From assembly GCA_037039685.1 (NCBI GenBank), contig JAWNGF010000001.1, forward strand, positions 310,001 through 374,000: a stretch of DNA of 64,000 bases, read 5' to 3'. The stretch's first letter is position 1; each line of letters begins with the position of its first letter. Positions 23,178 through 35,036 of this stretch are shown piece by piece. This DNA is from Ceratobasidium sp. AG-K. Taxonomy: Eukaryota > Basidiomycota > Agaricomycetes > Cantharellales > Ceratobasidiaceae. The notes under the pieces were generated by a model, which had not been told where the DNA came from, did no database searches, and worked only from the letters and a program-made list of their open reading frames with translations. Made by a program: the position numbers and the translations under genes.

Positions 23178-25886
23178 ATGAACCTATTACAATCGTCAAT
23201 AGCTGGCTTGACAGAGCGCGCTCAGGATGTGTAAGTTTTCTCTTCGGCGTGGTATAGTAGCTCGGCTTACGATTCGTGATACTAGATATCATCGTACGAG
23301 ATACCCCCAGTACGTATCTAAACATTGTATCTTTCCATGAATGCGTACTCATCGCTTGCAGAAAGCCGATCCCGCAAATGCATGCACTCATTATCGGCAT
23401 TGACAAATATGCTTGCAACCGGATCTCTAACCTCTCAGGCGCAGTCTCGGACGCCGACCACATGGAACGATTCCTTCGTAACGAGCTTGCGGTTCCTGAA
23501 GACCATATTACCGTCCTACGCAACCAAGAAGCGACTCGCGCGACGATTATCGCCGAATTTCACGCTCTCCAACTGAAGCGTTCGATTAGGCCCCTTGATC
23601 CTATTCTAATTTACTACGCTGGCCACGGGAGCGAGGTGGAGGCACCAGGTTCTTCCGTCTGCAAAGGTAGCACGCCCAAAACCCAGTGCCTAGTTCCCCA
23701 GGATGTCGGAACCTGGGACAAGGTTGAGATTTGTCCAATTCCTGATTATACCATTTCCACCCTTCTTTACGATTTAGCAGAAGAAAAGGGAAACAACATT
23801 GTGAGTGCTAATACATTGTAGTCTGAAATACCGCGGGACTGACCTATCCTATAAGACTGTGATACTTGATTGTTGTCATTCTGCCAGTGGTACTCGAGGC
23901 GTCGTGAGTGGATCTAGAACGCCTTCTCCCTCGGCGTCTTCGGTGTCCTTGGCATCCATGTGTCCACCTCCATCGACCAATGATTCTGACTCCTCAGAGT
24001 TAAAGAACGCCCGATACACTGACCCGTCGATACTCCCCGGGCTCCAAATTCTACTTGACGATGAGATCCTGGTCAGATCGAGCCCAGAGCTACCCCAAGC
24101 TTCGATTCTACGTGAGGCGTTAGGATCTAGGAAACCATTCCAGCGTGGCATGCGCTCGCACATTTTGCTTGCAGCTTGTGGTCACTCCGAGAAGGCATTT
24201 GAGCGGTCCTCAGGCCGTGGTGGTTACTTTACCTCGCGCCTCCTGGCACAGTTTCGACGCAAAGGGGTTGACGAGTTGACATACAAAAACTGCATGACCA
24301 ACTTTCCGAAACTCAAGACACCCCGGTGAGTCCTGTATTTAACCATTACACCGCCTCCAAAGACTGACAGTTGTCTTTCTCATAGGAAACAGACACCAAT
24401 CTGCGAGGGGGAGTACGTCAACAGGCTCTTCTTCAATGCTTCTGAACCAGGTTCCCATTATTCTTACATCCCAATCACGTTTGACGGGAAAAGATACACC
24501 CTCAAAGCAGGAGTCGCGCAGGGCATTACAACCAATTCGCGTTTCGGCATATACGAAACCAATATTACTGGTTCTGATAACCCACAGATTGGTACCTGCC
24601 GGGTCACCACTGAGCCGGGCGAACATTGGGTATCGCTTTGTAGACTTGGCGACACGGAGCGGGATTGGTTCAACAGGTTGCACCAGCCAGCAGATATACC
24701 CAGACCCGATAACTCTCTACTTCAAGTTCCCACAACCGCGAGCGTCCGCCCTCCCATTTCGCGTGGCACTATTGACTCTATTGGTCCCGAACATTCTCCT
24801 GTTGTCGCTTTTGCTCAACTAGTCGAATCCAAATCGACGCATACACTCGACATCTTCTTCACCGACACATTTAGGAAGGGAGTCCAAGGCGACAAGAGTC
24901 AACCGTCTCTTGATCTGAAGCTTCCGCTTCACGTCGAGGAGTTTCCGTCTGAAGACGGAGCAAACGCCGTACTGGGTTTCGACGCTCAAAGCACGAAAGT
25001 TACGTTTTCTCTCAGGCTCTCCAGCGAGGAGGAGTCGAACCACCGATCATGCGTTCTTCCTCACACAGTACCCACCGATTCCAAGAAACTTGAAGCCGTG
25101 TTATTCTCCATGTTGCAGTGGAGGTGGCACTCCTTGCGAAATCCACCCGATGGGTCTCGTTCGATCTCCAAGCATCTTCAGGTTGAGTTACACAAACTTA
25201 AGAAAGATGACGGCGACGGCAGCTTACTGCCCGATGGTGAAAACCTGAACATAGGAGGCGAAGCGACTATTTTCCCCTCCTCGAAAGTGTTCTACGGGTT
25301 CAAGATTATCAATAGCAGCCCTCGCCCACTGTTCGTATACCCATTTTATTTCAGCACCGCCAACCAGTCAATAAGTATGTCAATTTTTCGTGCGCTTATA
25401 CCCGCTATTGTATACTAACAAAATACGTTAGGGCCGCTCTTCCTTCGAGTGCACGGGGGGGACGGAACTGATGCGCCGATGGACCGACATTCAGATATGA
25501 AGATGGGATGCGGCGACGACGATCATCTACCGATCTCCTTCCAACCCACGAACACTACAGAGATATCCGAGGGCGTTCTCGACATCGGGATAGTGAGGTT
25601 CTTCATCACGACCGAGCACGCGGATTTCGAGTCGGTCGCTCAGGCATCGCCGTTTGCTGCGCTTGGATGGGTTGGGCGTGGCGAGGACGAGTTTTCAGAT
25701 GGGTTATGCTTTGCGCGCAAGGAGCACGCGATGGCAACCCTGGGGGGGGAGAATGTGAAAAATAGTGTAGACGCACTACCCCCGCAAGACAATGGTTTCA
25801 TGGTGCACAACGACGGAACCAACTGGAATGCTCATCGGTGGGATGTAGTGGATATGAAGATTATCATCCGGCGCAATCCTCAGTGA
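23178..25886 (+). CDS. Caspase-fold (C14) protein MC3; stop codon altered by transposon
   Basis: Third young paralogue. Leader exon from 23178, 24-nt exon 23286-23309, main exon from 23362. Catalytic His in IYYAGHGSEVE and Cys in ILDCCHSASG; then a Ser-rich linker shorter than in MC2, RGMRSHILLAACGHSEKAFE, QTPICEGEYVNRLFF, TLDIFFTDTFRKG, WRWHSLRNPPDGSRS, YPFYFSTANQSI and MGCGDDDHLPISF, ending WDVVDMKIIIRRNPQ. The final TGA (25884-25886) is a chimera: its T is the last base of the AGT target duplication and GA are the first bases of the adjacent transposon. On the far side of the element the sequence resumes AGTAGTCTTCC, so the ancestral end was CAG TAG. The protein is unchanged but the native 3' UTR is now 8 kb away, from 33897. 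Confidence 0.9.
25882..25884. repeat. Target-site duplication AGT, left
   Basis: AGT immediately before the left end of the element; the same AGT follows the right end at 33897-33899. A 3-bp duplication is what PIF/Harbinger elements make. Confidence 0.75.
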
Positions 25887-26280
25887 GGGGCCGCAATTCT
25901 CAGATCGCACGGACAGACAGACGTCAAAAATCACTAAATTTGGGCGTGCCTGACCCAAAACGGGTCCAGAACGGGTCCAGAACGGGGTTTCGTACATCTT
26001 AGGACGGTTCGGCCGGTTCTCGCTCAATTAGATTGCTTCTTTCTCGGTTATGAGTGATCTGCGTCAATCGAACCGGGTTCGAACATCTAGCCCAAGGCAC
26101 TAGGACGCCATGCCCTACTCGTTATCACACATGAACATGTTTCAGTTCGAGCGTGACTGAGTGTGAATCATTCCGTTTTGTGTGACAGTTATTTTTTCGG
26201 GTGAACTCATGCGTGCTCGTCTGGTCACTTGGGCAAACAAAATCACTATTCCCTGGGACAGATGGTCACGGTCATATACT
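25885..26280 (+). repeat. Left terminal inverted repeat (about 396 bp)
   Basis: Matches the inverse of 33498-33896 with scattered mismatches. Shared blocks include GTGACAGTTATTTTT, GGTGAACTCATGCGTGCTC and, at the inner end, GGTCACGGTCAT. The inner 80 bp are more diverged than the outer 310. Confidence 0.88.
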
Positions 26281-26438
26281 CTACCCCGTATCCCAAGCGA
26301 CCGCCCATCCTCGCCGCATAAAGCACAATATTCCCCTGCCGCCCATCTTCCTTGCTAGTTCTGCATCCAAACCGCACCCCGTGTCTCGCCCTCGCGTTGC
26401 TCGTGTATATACTCGTATATTTGGGTCTCGGCAGACTA

Positions 26439-28037
26439 ATGCAAGCTCTTCAAGACCCGCTCGCGCTCCTTCTGCAGGACGTATTAGGCGCACGGGCCAA
26501 TCAAGCGGACGAGCTCACCATGGTCCAGGATATTCTGGTGTCTATGCGTCGGCGCTCACAGGAGAGCCAACCTTCGATCCAGCACCTCCTTGAGCAATGG
26601 GATGAAATCGCGCCTTTGCGCCGTCGAGACGACATCGAATTGGAGCTGGCTCTGCATCCAACATTCGGTCAATTGGGACACATGGGTGGGGGCTTTGTGG
26701 ACGGAGCCGATCGCCTACCCGACGGAGACCCGGAGGAGCCCGAGTACGAGAACATTCGTCCCACCGGCCGCGGGCGTTGGGAACGCGAGCCTTACACCAT
26801 CACCATAGCTGCTCGCCAAAGCGACTGGTATGAAGTCTCTATGGACTTCAACGATCGAGACTTTCGAACGGTTTTCAGGTGGGTTAAACTTATATAGACA
26901 AACGCCAGACTCACGGTATTGGTTCAAGGGTGTCCCAACGGACTTTCTGGCTGATCGTGACCCTAATTGCGGCCGATGAGGTATTCATTTCACGAGGCCG
27001 TCGGAAACAGCGCCCGGTTCATCAGCAACTTGGTGTGTTTCTCCTCAGATACGGGGCGATGGGAACACGCATAAACTTTACGGCGTTGCTTACCTCGTTT
27101 GGTGAGGGCACGGTGACGCTTTACTGTCGCCGAGTGGTGCGTGCGCTTCGGGGATTCGGGTTGAAATGCGTTGGTTGGCCAAACGAGGCGCGGAAGGCGG
27201 AGATCAAGGCAGGCTTCAAAGAGCTCTGTGGCCTTGACGGGATAATCGGAGCGCTGGACGGCTCGCTGATCGATATTGCCAAGCGACCGCCCGGCTCAGA
27301 TGCCTCCTTTATTTCTAGAAAGGGTACTATTGCGGTGAGTATTTTATTGAGACGGTCGCGTAGTTGCTTATCGTGTAATACAGGCGAACATTCAGGCGAT
27401 TGTCGATCACGAAGGTCGCTTCATATCATTTGAGACAGGGTACCCCGGATCCAAGAACGATACTTACGTTTGGAAGCACTCGTACGTTTGGCGACATCGA
27501 CGGATTTACTTCGGAGAGGGAGAGTTTCTGCTAGCTGATGGGGGTGAGTATTCGACCTTTGGAAGAAGCCTGAGAGTGACTAGACTTACCGTCGTGAAAG
27601 GGTATCCACTTAGTCCATTTGTCCTCACCCCATTTGCAAGAAACGAGCGCCTAGAGGACGGAGAGCGTAAGCGTAAGTTCGGGAAGAAGATATCGAGCGC
27701 TCGAGTCGGCATTGAACGTACCTTCGGTCGACTGAAAGCCCGGTTCCCGTCCTTGGTCATGATGGGGGAAGTCGAGGCACTGGACGACCTCTACAGAGCA
27801 ATCGAAGCCCTGATGGTACTCCACAACATGTGTTATGACCTACACGATACGATGAGCGGACTAGCTGATGACTTTACTCAGCTGAATATGGACCGGGACG
27901 ATGGAGACTTGTATGACGCGGTGGGACAGGAGCCGGCCGATGCAGACTGGGGCCAGGGTGCCAACATCAACGAGGCGATGTTGGAGGCCGGAAGGGCATG
28001 GCGCCAGCATTGTATGGATTTAATCTGCCCCGAATAA
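26439..28037 (+). CDS. Harbinger-type DDE transposase (DDE_Tnp_4)
   Basis: Four exons; introns at 26880-26929, about 27334-27384 and about 27543-27600 join in frame. The start is taken as the ATG giving MQALQDPLAL, because a TATATACTCGTATAT box lies just upstream at about 26405; an upstream in-frame ATG at 26352 would precede that box. The N-terminal part is an acidic/leucine-rich region, then a FRVSQRTFWLIV helix-rich segment. The catalytic part shows GIIGALDGSLIDI (first Asp), a YPGSKNDTYVW block, LLADGGYPLSPFVLTPF (second Asp), and SSARVGIERTFGRLKARFP (Glu), then EALMVLHNMCYD. All three acidic residues are present, so it could be active. Ends at a TAA (28035-28037), 200 bp from the convergent second gene. 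Confidence 0.88.
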
Positions 28038-28236
28038 GTGTACTTAGTTACTGGTGTGCAAAGGGGCAACATCGTTATATTCGCATCGAGGGAAAACATC
28101 GTAATCAATGTATCAACGTATGGAGGGGCAAAACAATCTACAAATGGATAAGTACACGACAAACCGACGATAATTAGGTGCTTACCGTGGAGCAATCATA
28201 TCATAAATGTCGTAGTAACAATCCGTCATACATACC

Positions 28237-31200
28237 CTAAGCATCCGCCGCCTTGTCATGAATTGCGTACATGGCACTGTCAACGTGTACAAAGCCATCA
28301 CCATGGGAGTCGGTTCCATCTTGCTCGGCAGCTCCATAGATGGTAGGAGGGCAGGAAACTGAAGTGCCTCGAGCGTTGGACAAAGCAATCGCTTGGCCAC
28401 GACCTAAGCCAGGGGGGTGCATGACAACACCAGTGCCACCACTAGCCAACAAGGATGGGCCGGGGCCACCGAAGATACCAAGGTGAGGCGACGAAAGTGA
28501 GGTGACTGCGGGGATGCTGGGGAACAAGTTTCCAGAACTAACACCTTGACGCGTGGATGAAGCGGGGGTTGAGACGGGCCCGAGAATACCAGGAGGAACC
28601 GAGCCACCAGACCCAGGGGCGAAGATAGAACGCATTGAAACTGGGGTGGCGCAAGCCTGGCCGGATGTACAAGCAAGGTGTGAAGGGGCAGCGACGGGGG
28701 TAGAGTGTACACGGGGCTGTGGGAGGAAACCTGAACCTGAGCCAGGGACCAAAGAAACGCCTGGAGAAGGTGATGCGACAGAATTTGCACCAATTGGAAC
28801 CGAGCGCCCAGCTTGGAAAACAGGTGGTTCAGCAGGAGCTTCACTAGATTTGGGGGGTCCAGTGACATTTGCAACAGCACTGACAGCAGACACGGTGTTT
28901 GCGCGGAGCGAGGCCAGGGGTTTGGTTCCAGGAGGCGGTATAACGGGTGCGAGATGCAAGGGAGGGACAGGAGCGGTATGTGCAACCAAAGGGACAGCGC
29001 CAGAGGCCGGTGCAGGCACAGGGACTGAGGCAGCGCGACGGGGAATGGACCGGACAACAGAAGGGGCACAAGGCAGAGCAAAGCCGGGCTTGAGGTGCGG
29101 GCGGTTTAAAAGGGCTTCGCGAACCTGGTTGCTAGCCATTTCGACAATATCCGAAGGGAGGTTGCTCGCGCTTGCAGCACTGAGACACAGCTGGAGATAT
29201 GAATGTTCGCGTTCGGCATTGATCCGCTCCTCCATTGCAGCGGCTTCGCACTCAGCACGGGTCATTTCCATCTCGTGACGGTGGACCCGCTCTTCCTCCA
29301 TCCCCTTCTGTTCATCAACTACCAGCTTGTAACGCTGCTGGGCGTTGTGCTGGTCAAGATCGAGCTGTGCCTGTCGGAACGCAAGCAACTGCATTTGCAA
29401 GTCAACCACAGCTTCCGGGGATTTCGAGCCATCTGCCGACCTAGCGGGCTCAGTCGCCACAGGAGTGCGCTTTGCTCGCGCAGGGGCAACAGGGGCTGGC
29501 TGGAGTGCAGCACGACCGAGAGGAGGAACAACGCTGTGAGCATGAGCAGTAGGCAGGGATGCCGAGGGGGCGGGCTTCGAAGCACTCGGCTGAGGCACAA
29601 TTGGTGTGAGGGAGCGTGGAACAGAGGACAATAGTCTGTGTGGATCGGGGACATTGACATTGACAAAGGTTGGACGCGGTCGAACTGCAGCCTTAGGACG
29701 AGGAGAGCTGACCAGTCCTGGGGTCTCGTCCTGGTTGTCGGAGTCGTCTTCGCGTGGCCGCTTCTCTTTGCCCTTGCCCTTTGACGTAGATGGTGGTGGG
29801 GGTGTAACCCGCCCGCTGTGATGTTGACCGGAAACTTGAAAATTTGGGTGGTTTCCAAGCCTGTGATGCACAAGTGTTAGCATTGGTTCTGCATGCGTAG
29901 CTTGCGGTGGACTTACTTGGCATCCACCAATGCATACCATCCACCCACAGGATTGCGAGTCCAGATGTAATAGTCCCACGGGGTAAGGATACTCGTGAGC
30001 GGGGCACCAGAGTCCCGTGCCTTTTCAAGCGCGTCCATGATTGCAAGCAGAGCATCGTCTTCCATGGTTGGGTCATATTCGAATCCAATCACTTGACGCA
30101 TGTACTTGATGTCCTTGTACACAAGTAAAAGTTTGCCGAACATAACACCAATTGCCGTTGCCCTGCGTGAGCCACGGAATGCGTCCTTTTGAAGCTAGGA
30201 AAGTATGTCAGTGATGCAACTAGGGTGTTGGGACAGCTATTTACTTACGTCCTCCCAGAATTTTCCAGGTCGCTTCTGGTTAAGCGGGGCAAGAGCTTTG
30301 GGGAGACGACTTTCTGGAGCGTCTGGACCGAAAACATAGACAATAAGCACTCCCTTCTCGGGCACAACCCAAAGCCTTGCATGGTGGTTCGTGGAGAACA
30401 GGGTGTCGAGGCCAGCTTTGTCTGTTATTGGGTACCCGCCCTTGACGATGATGTCCTTGGGGTCGATCGGGCTAGAGGACCGACTGCTCGAGGCTGCACG
30501 GTGATGTGCCTCTTCGATTCCCTCAACCTCGTCAGGCATTTGGAACTCGCTATCCGAACCTTGGGTATCACTGAGCATTTCGACATCGTTGTCATCACTC
30601 TCCTCGTCCTTATCGCCATTCTCAGAGGAGCACAGATTGATAGGACTCGACTGTTGACCCGAATGTCCAAGCCCGGCGACAGACCCCTTGGTTTCAATGA
30701 TGTAGAACTTTGGTACTTCAAGCTTGGGTGGAGTCTGACAGGGCGGGGGGGGGATTACAGGGTGCAAGGACAGGGGAAACCGATCGCTTAATGCGTAGAC
30801 CACTGGGACCAGCGTTCGAACAAGCAAAGTGGACGTGATTTGCCATCCCGTGCCCCACAAAAGGTCCTTTCATTGGCACAACACGTGTCTGAGCCTGCGC
30901 CTGGTTACGACGAGCCTGTGACATAGGGTGGACTACGTGAGAAGGGGGCCATGCAACGGTTGTGACGTGTGTCATCCCAGATGAAGGTGAAGGTGAAGGC
31001 GGCGGCGGTGGGCGCATACGGGGGTAGGTGCGCCGAGAGGATGTTTTGGCAGTGGACCGAGTGTCAGTTGGGGCCTGCACTCCCTCATTTGTGATAGATT
31101 GCAAGGGAGGGACATAGTCGTGGTTGTAGAATATGGTTGAAGCATCGTGGGCGTCATAATAAATAGTACCATTGGGGTTGGTATAAATAGTACCGTTGGG

Positions 31201-31780
31201 ATTGGTGAATATATGAGGCGAATCCTGAGGCACTAAAGTCCAGAATGCTTTGGATTACTACAAACAGTACATGATTGTGAGGGCACATTCACTTACGCTG
31301 CGCGGCCATATGAACAGGAGTGGATCCAGGGGCAACGCGCATACCAGCCACATGAGCAGCAAGGGCAGGAGAATTATGATGCAAGGTCTGGGGGGACATG
31401 TTCATCACGATGTGCTGAAGACCATGGTCGTCAACCTGTGATCCAATGCAGTCAGCATGTATACAAGTAGATAGTCTGTTTGACTATACCATAGCATTCC
31501 ATTGGTCAGAACCTTCGTCCTTGGGCTGGCCGTTCATGTTCCCACTCAAACTACACCAAGTGTTAGCACGGTAACTTTGAGCGGAAGAGAATACTTACGT
31601 AGGATCCAACATTAAGAGGGCAGCCAAGAGTTGGTCGTCTGGTGAAGAAGTAGAACGAGATGGGGCAAAAAGTGAATCAATGATAGATATAAAATCACTG
31701 AGTCGACGTTTGGATGGGTCAAGTTGCAAGTAGGCACGATAGGATGCAAGAGAATCCAATAAGTCGCAATGTTGTCGCAT
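28237..31780 (-). pseudogene. Second gene of Harbinger-like element, frame broken at a G9 run
   Basis: A long minus-strand gene of unknown function inside the transposon. Exons run from MRQHCDLLDSLASYRAYL (31780) through TNPNGTIY repeats, a Pro/Ser-rich part, an acidic stretch, a globular region (YDPTMEDDALLAIMDALEKA, PWDYYIWTRNPVGGWYALVD), a coiled-coil/charged helix around HEMEMTRAECEAAAMEERIN, and a 300-residue Pro/Ala/Val-rich tail ending at the TAG at 28237. Between the 31233-30718 and 30860-30237 segments the frame changes at a run of nine G (plus strand 30745-30753; nine C in sense). Removing one base gives NPPPPCQTPPKLEV and joins the two frames. It may be a true mutation or a homopolymer error. 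No Myb/SANT domain, typical of Harbinger partner proteins, is obvious. Confidence 0.65.
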
Positions 31781-33497
31781 TTTTGACGAAGCGGAGAGAG
31801 TATTTATATGAGTTGCAGTTGGGTGGTTGATATAGCGGCAAACTATACCAAACCCTCATGATGATGCAGAGGACAAGCCAGCTGTTCACGTGATATGCCC
31901 GAGCCTCAAGGTTCCACCAACCCCAGAGTGAGCCTCGTGCCGAACGAGCAACACAAACGAATTTCCTCAATTGGTAGGTGATATTGTGAAGTATAAGGTT
32001 GAAAATTTGTGGACTTATTGATTTCTATAGAATGACACTGCCGCTCATCAAACACGAGGGTGATACGAACCCACTCAAGTAAGTCGCACATCACGCGCCC
32101 TGCCCGGTCTGCAGCTAATGAACATGTGTTACCTCTTCTTGTCATCACAGATGCAAGGTTATCTGTTCCTTGTACATATGTTTGTTGAATGAACAAATGG
32201 TTACCAGGGCTCCTTGGTTGGATGGAAGCAAGTGGTTGATCATGGTGAGCATCATTGTGCCCCAAGACTGCACTAGCTCAACAACCATCCCACATCTCAT
32301 GATGCCAGCACTCCAAATCCCAGGAACGGTGAGCGCTTGTATGATACCGACTTGCCCAAACTGACCACCCCTAACAGAGAGAGCAAGGCGACCTACTGTA
32401 AATGGCTAAACAACCTCCCAGTTCAATGCCACCTGCCCAGCAGAGATCCGGCCGTCACAGAAAGTGCCAAGCGAACAAGTGGTGATTCAAGACCAGTGAG
32501 TGCGCAACCCGAGTTAGAGAATTCAATATCTAAACTAGTTCCCCTGACAGTTGATTTTGTATCTTTTTCAGCCCCCTCACCACCTTGGCCGCTGCCCCTT
32601 CCTCAAGTTTGTTTCCTGTCTGTCCTTACTTGGCTCAAGTCTCACTGACCGTTCTTGTCTATAACCCGGAATGCCTGCACCACTTACATGCAGCGAGACC
32701 CTTGTTTTCTACCAATCCTTGTGCTTGCCAATGACTGAAACCAAATACTATGCCGGCATCAAGGCCATACTCCCTTGTCTCAATCCCTCTGACGTCAACG
32801 TTGAGCTGACCCGGTTCTACATGCAGTTCCAAACCAAAGTGCTCCGTCATGGAGCTATGGGTCCAAACAGGCACCCAAGGGATACAACAATACCTCCAGC
32901 CAGACCCAACACTCTACCCACTATGGATTGACTCACCCACACTTATAACACTGGTCACATCTTACCAAAATGGATGTTTGACCCCAACAAGCAACAAGAT
33001 AAGCTCTGCCACCTCCAATACCACCTGGCACGTACAGTCTCTCCTTATGACAATGACGTGAGTAGTATTTGTAGCAACCTTCCACTGTTCTATCTATTGA
33101 CCACTGACTCAGTGCTGGGCATGTGCTGCCAGAAACTCACAAGGCTTGACTGCGCTCTTGGCAAAGCAAGCTGTACCAGTGTGGTGTGTATGACAAAGCT
33201 CGTGATACACAACTGCACTACTGCCTGTAACCATGGTGCGTCTCCTGCTGGCCCGACCCCTACAGGGTTGTACTAACTTGTTATTTCAGATAACATATTT
33301 TATGCATTGCTCAAATTAATATCTTTTTTGTATACACTTCCAGTTACACAAATATATGCACGAACTACCTAGTATTGAGAAGAGTGCGCAATGTGCCTTT
33401 GACGAACAGGTGGGAGGGAGCTAGCCGTACAAGGGTGGAGACAAAATTGTTTGCTGTTATGTGGGAACGGGGATGGTTGGGATGCACAGTGTGCGAC
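31781..33497. other. Unassigned interior of the Harbinger-like element
   Basis: About 1.7 kb between the second gene and the right inverted repeat. Several short plus-strand open frames occur (32671-32931, 32974-33276) but none shows a recognisable domain, and they do not join convincingly. It may hold a decayed third gene or promoter of the minus-strand gene. Confidence 0.35.
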
Positions 33498-33896
33498 ACA
33501 TGACTGTGACCGTCTGTCCTAGGTAAATAATTTAGTACATACTTTTGTCTGCCCCAAGCAATGAGCACGCATGAGTTCACCCAAAAAAATAACTGTCACA
33601 CAAAACGGAATGATTCACACTCAGTCACGCTCAAACTGAAACATGTTCATGTGTGATAACGAGTAGGGCATGGCGTCCTAGTGCCTTGGGCTAGATGTTT
33701 GAACCTGGTTTGATTGACGCAGATCACTCATAACCAAGAAAGAAGCAATCTAATTGAGCGAGAACCGGCCGAACCGTCCTAAGATGTACAAAACCCTGTT
33801 CTGGACCCGTTCTGGACCCATTTTGGGTCAGGCACGCCCAAATTTAGTGATTTTTGACGTCTGTCTGTCTGTGCAATCTGAGAATTGCGGCCCCTC
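33498..33896 (-). repeat. Right terminal inverted repeat (about 399 bp)
   Basis: Inverse copy of 25885-26280; outer end reads TGAGAATTGCGGCCCCTC. Followed directly by the AGT target duplication. Confidence 0.88.
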
Positions 33897-33899
33897 AGT
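33897..33899. repeat. Target-site duplication AGT, right
   Basis: AGT followed by AGTCTTCC; the displaced last bases of the ancestral MC3 stop codon (TAG) and its 3' UTR start here. About 60 bp on, GGGGTTTTGTTCAT parallels GGGTTTTGTTCAT in the MC2 3' UTR. Confidence 0.75.
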
Positions 33900-34301
33900 A
33901 GTCTTCCTACTTGCTATGTTTGGTATCATCTGACCGTAGTGGTTCACATCCTTGTCTGGGGTTTTGTTCATATTTATATTATACTTACTCTCTGCTAGCG
34001 TTGCCTTGTAGTGTTTCGAGTATCTGTTCTACGATAGGTTGGCTGTAACTTGTAATACATGGCATTACTAATCACATCATTATGCTGGACCGAGCCCGGG
34101 TCGCGGCAGTCTACACCATCAGTCTAGGTCACGCAGTGGCACAAATCCTGCAAGCACATGCTGAGCAGGTGTCACGATGATGAAACCTTGCTCTCTCTGT
34201 CTCTCTATCCATGTTGACTATGTAATTTGTACTTGCATTCATTACCATCCTTCTGGTTGGGCAATTGGACCAGTGCGTTTATGAAAATCAGGTCGCAAAA
34301 C
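33900..34301. other. Displaced MC3 3' UTR and flank
   Basis: The first 100 bp resemble the 3' UTR of MC2 (TAGTCTT..., GGTTTTGTTCAT). No gene is seen. Confidence 0.5.
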
Positions 34302-34671
34302 ATGTATTTTTGGGAGGGTAAATGGAAACGCCGAGCACGTGCTTTTTACCCACGGTGACAGTGCCACCTATTTCCAACTCGCTCTGTTGTTCAATTACAA
34401 CCCGAAACAGCAGCACGACCCCACCTCTCATCGCTGGAATGGTATTCGTGAACCTCAAAGTCAGTGATTTGCTCTACGATATCAGGACGTAGTTGTGACT
34501 CCAGTAGCGTCCCAAATCGAAACCACCTGGCTTTTTCACTCAGTTTTCATCTCATGTGCGAAGCCTGAGGACATCATCGACAAACGGAACTTCTGCGCGA
34601 AATGCCATCCACGGGGTAATGTAGCCTGAGAATCGCGGGTTTTGTTTAATCAACCCAAACTACCACAGCTA
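34302..34671 (+). repeat. Diverged tandem repeat, unit A
   Basis: About 370 bp repeated directly by the next 363 bp. Shared blocks include GAGCACGTGC, CCTATTTCCAACTCGCTCT, a CCCACCTCT block and CCACAGCT. No coding capacity is evident. Confidence 0.6.
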
Positions 34672-34673
34672 TA

Positions 34674-35036
34674 TATGTATCTTTGCAGGATAAATAAAAA
34701 CGCTGAGCACGTGCCCCTTACCTACGGTGGCGGTGCTCCCTATTTCCAACTCGCTCTACTGGTGAATTGCAGCCCTGGGAGTAAACCCGACCCACCTCTT
34801 GTCGCAAATATTCGTAAAGCTCCGAGCCATCAATCCGCTCTAAAATAATCAGCACGACCTCAGATCTCCAATAACTTCCCTGATCGAAGTTACGTGGCCT
34901 TTTCACTTGGCTGCTCTTCATTTCAAGTGTGTAGCACGGCATTGACAAATTTACCTTCCGTGTGAACTGTCACATCAGGGGGCAAAATGGTCTGAGACTC
35001 ACGCGTTTCGAACACTCTACCAAGTCACCACAGCTT
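34674..35036 (+). repeat. Diverged tandem repeat, unit B
   Basis: Second copy of unit A, with roughly one substitution every four to five bases; it runs into AT-rich sequence ahead of the MC4 upstream region. Confidence 0.6.

Larger units (their letters stand above)
25885..33896 (+). mobile_element. PIF/Harbinger-like DNA transposon, about 8.0 kb
   Basis: Bounded by long terminal inverted repeats beginning GAGGGGCCGCAATTCTCAGA and ending with its inverse, flanked by AGT duplications. It carries a DDE_Tnp_4-type transposase on the plus strand (26439-28037) and a long proline-rich second gene on the minus strand (28237-31780), plus 1.7 kb of unassigned sequence. The two repeats differ by scattered substitutions, so the insertion is not extremely recent. 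Superfamily call rests on the transposase motifs together with the 3-bp duplication. Confidence 0.88.

Noticed and set aside
26352..26438. Upstream start for the Harbinger transposase
   Set aside because: It would add a hydrophobic LALALLVYILVYLGLG stretch and place the ATG before the likely TATA box; the ATG at 26439 is better.
28553..29278. Plus-strand frame of 241 codons opposite the transposon partner gene
   Set aside because: Low-complexity shadow of the Pro/Ala-rich minus-strand tail.
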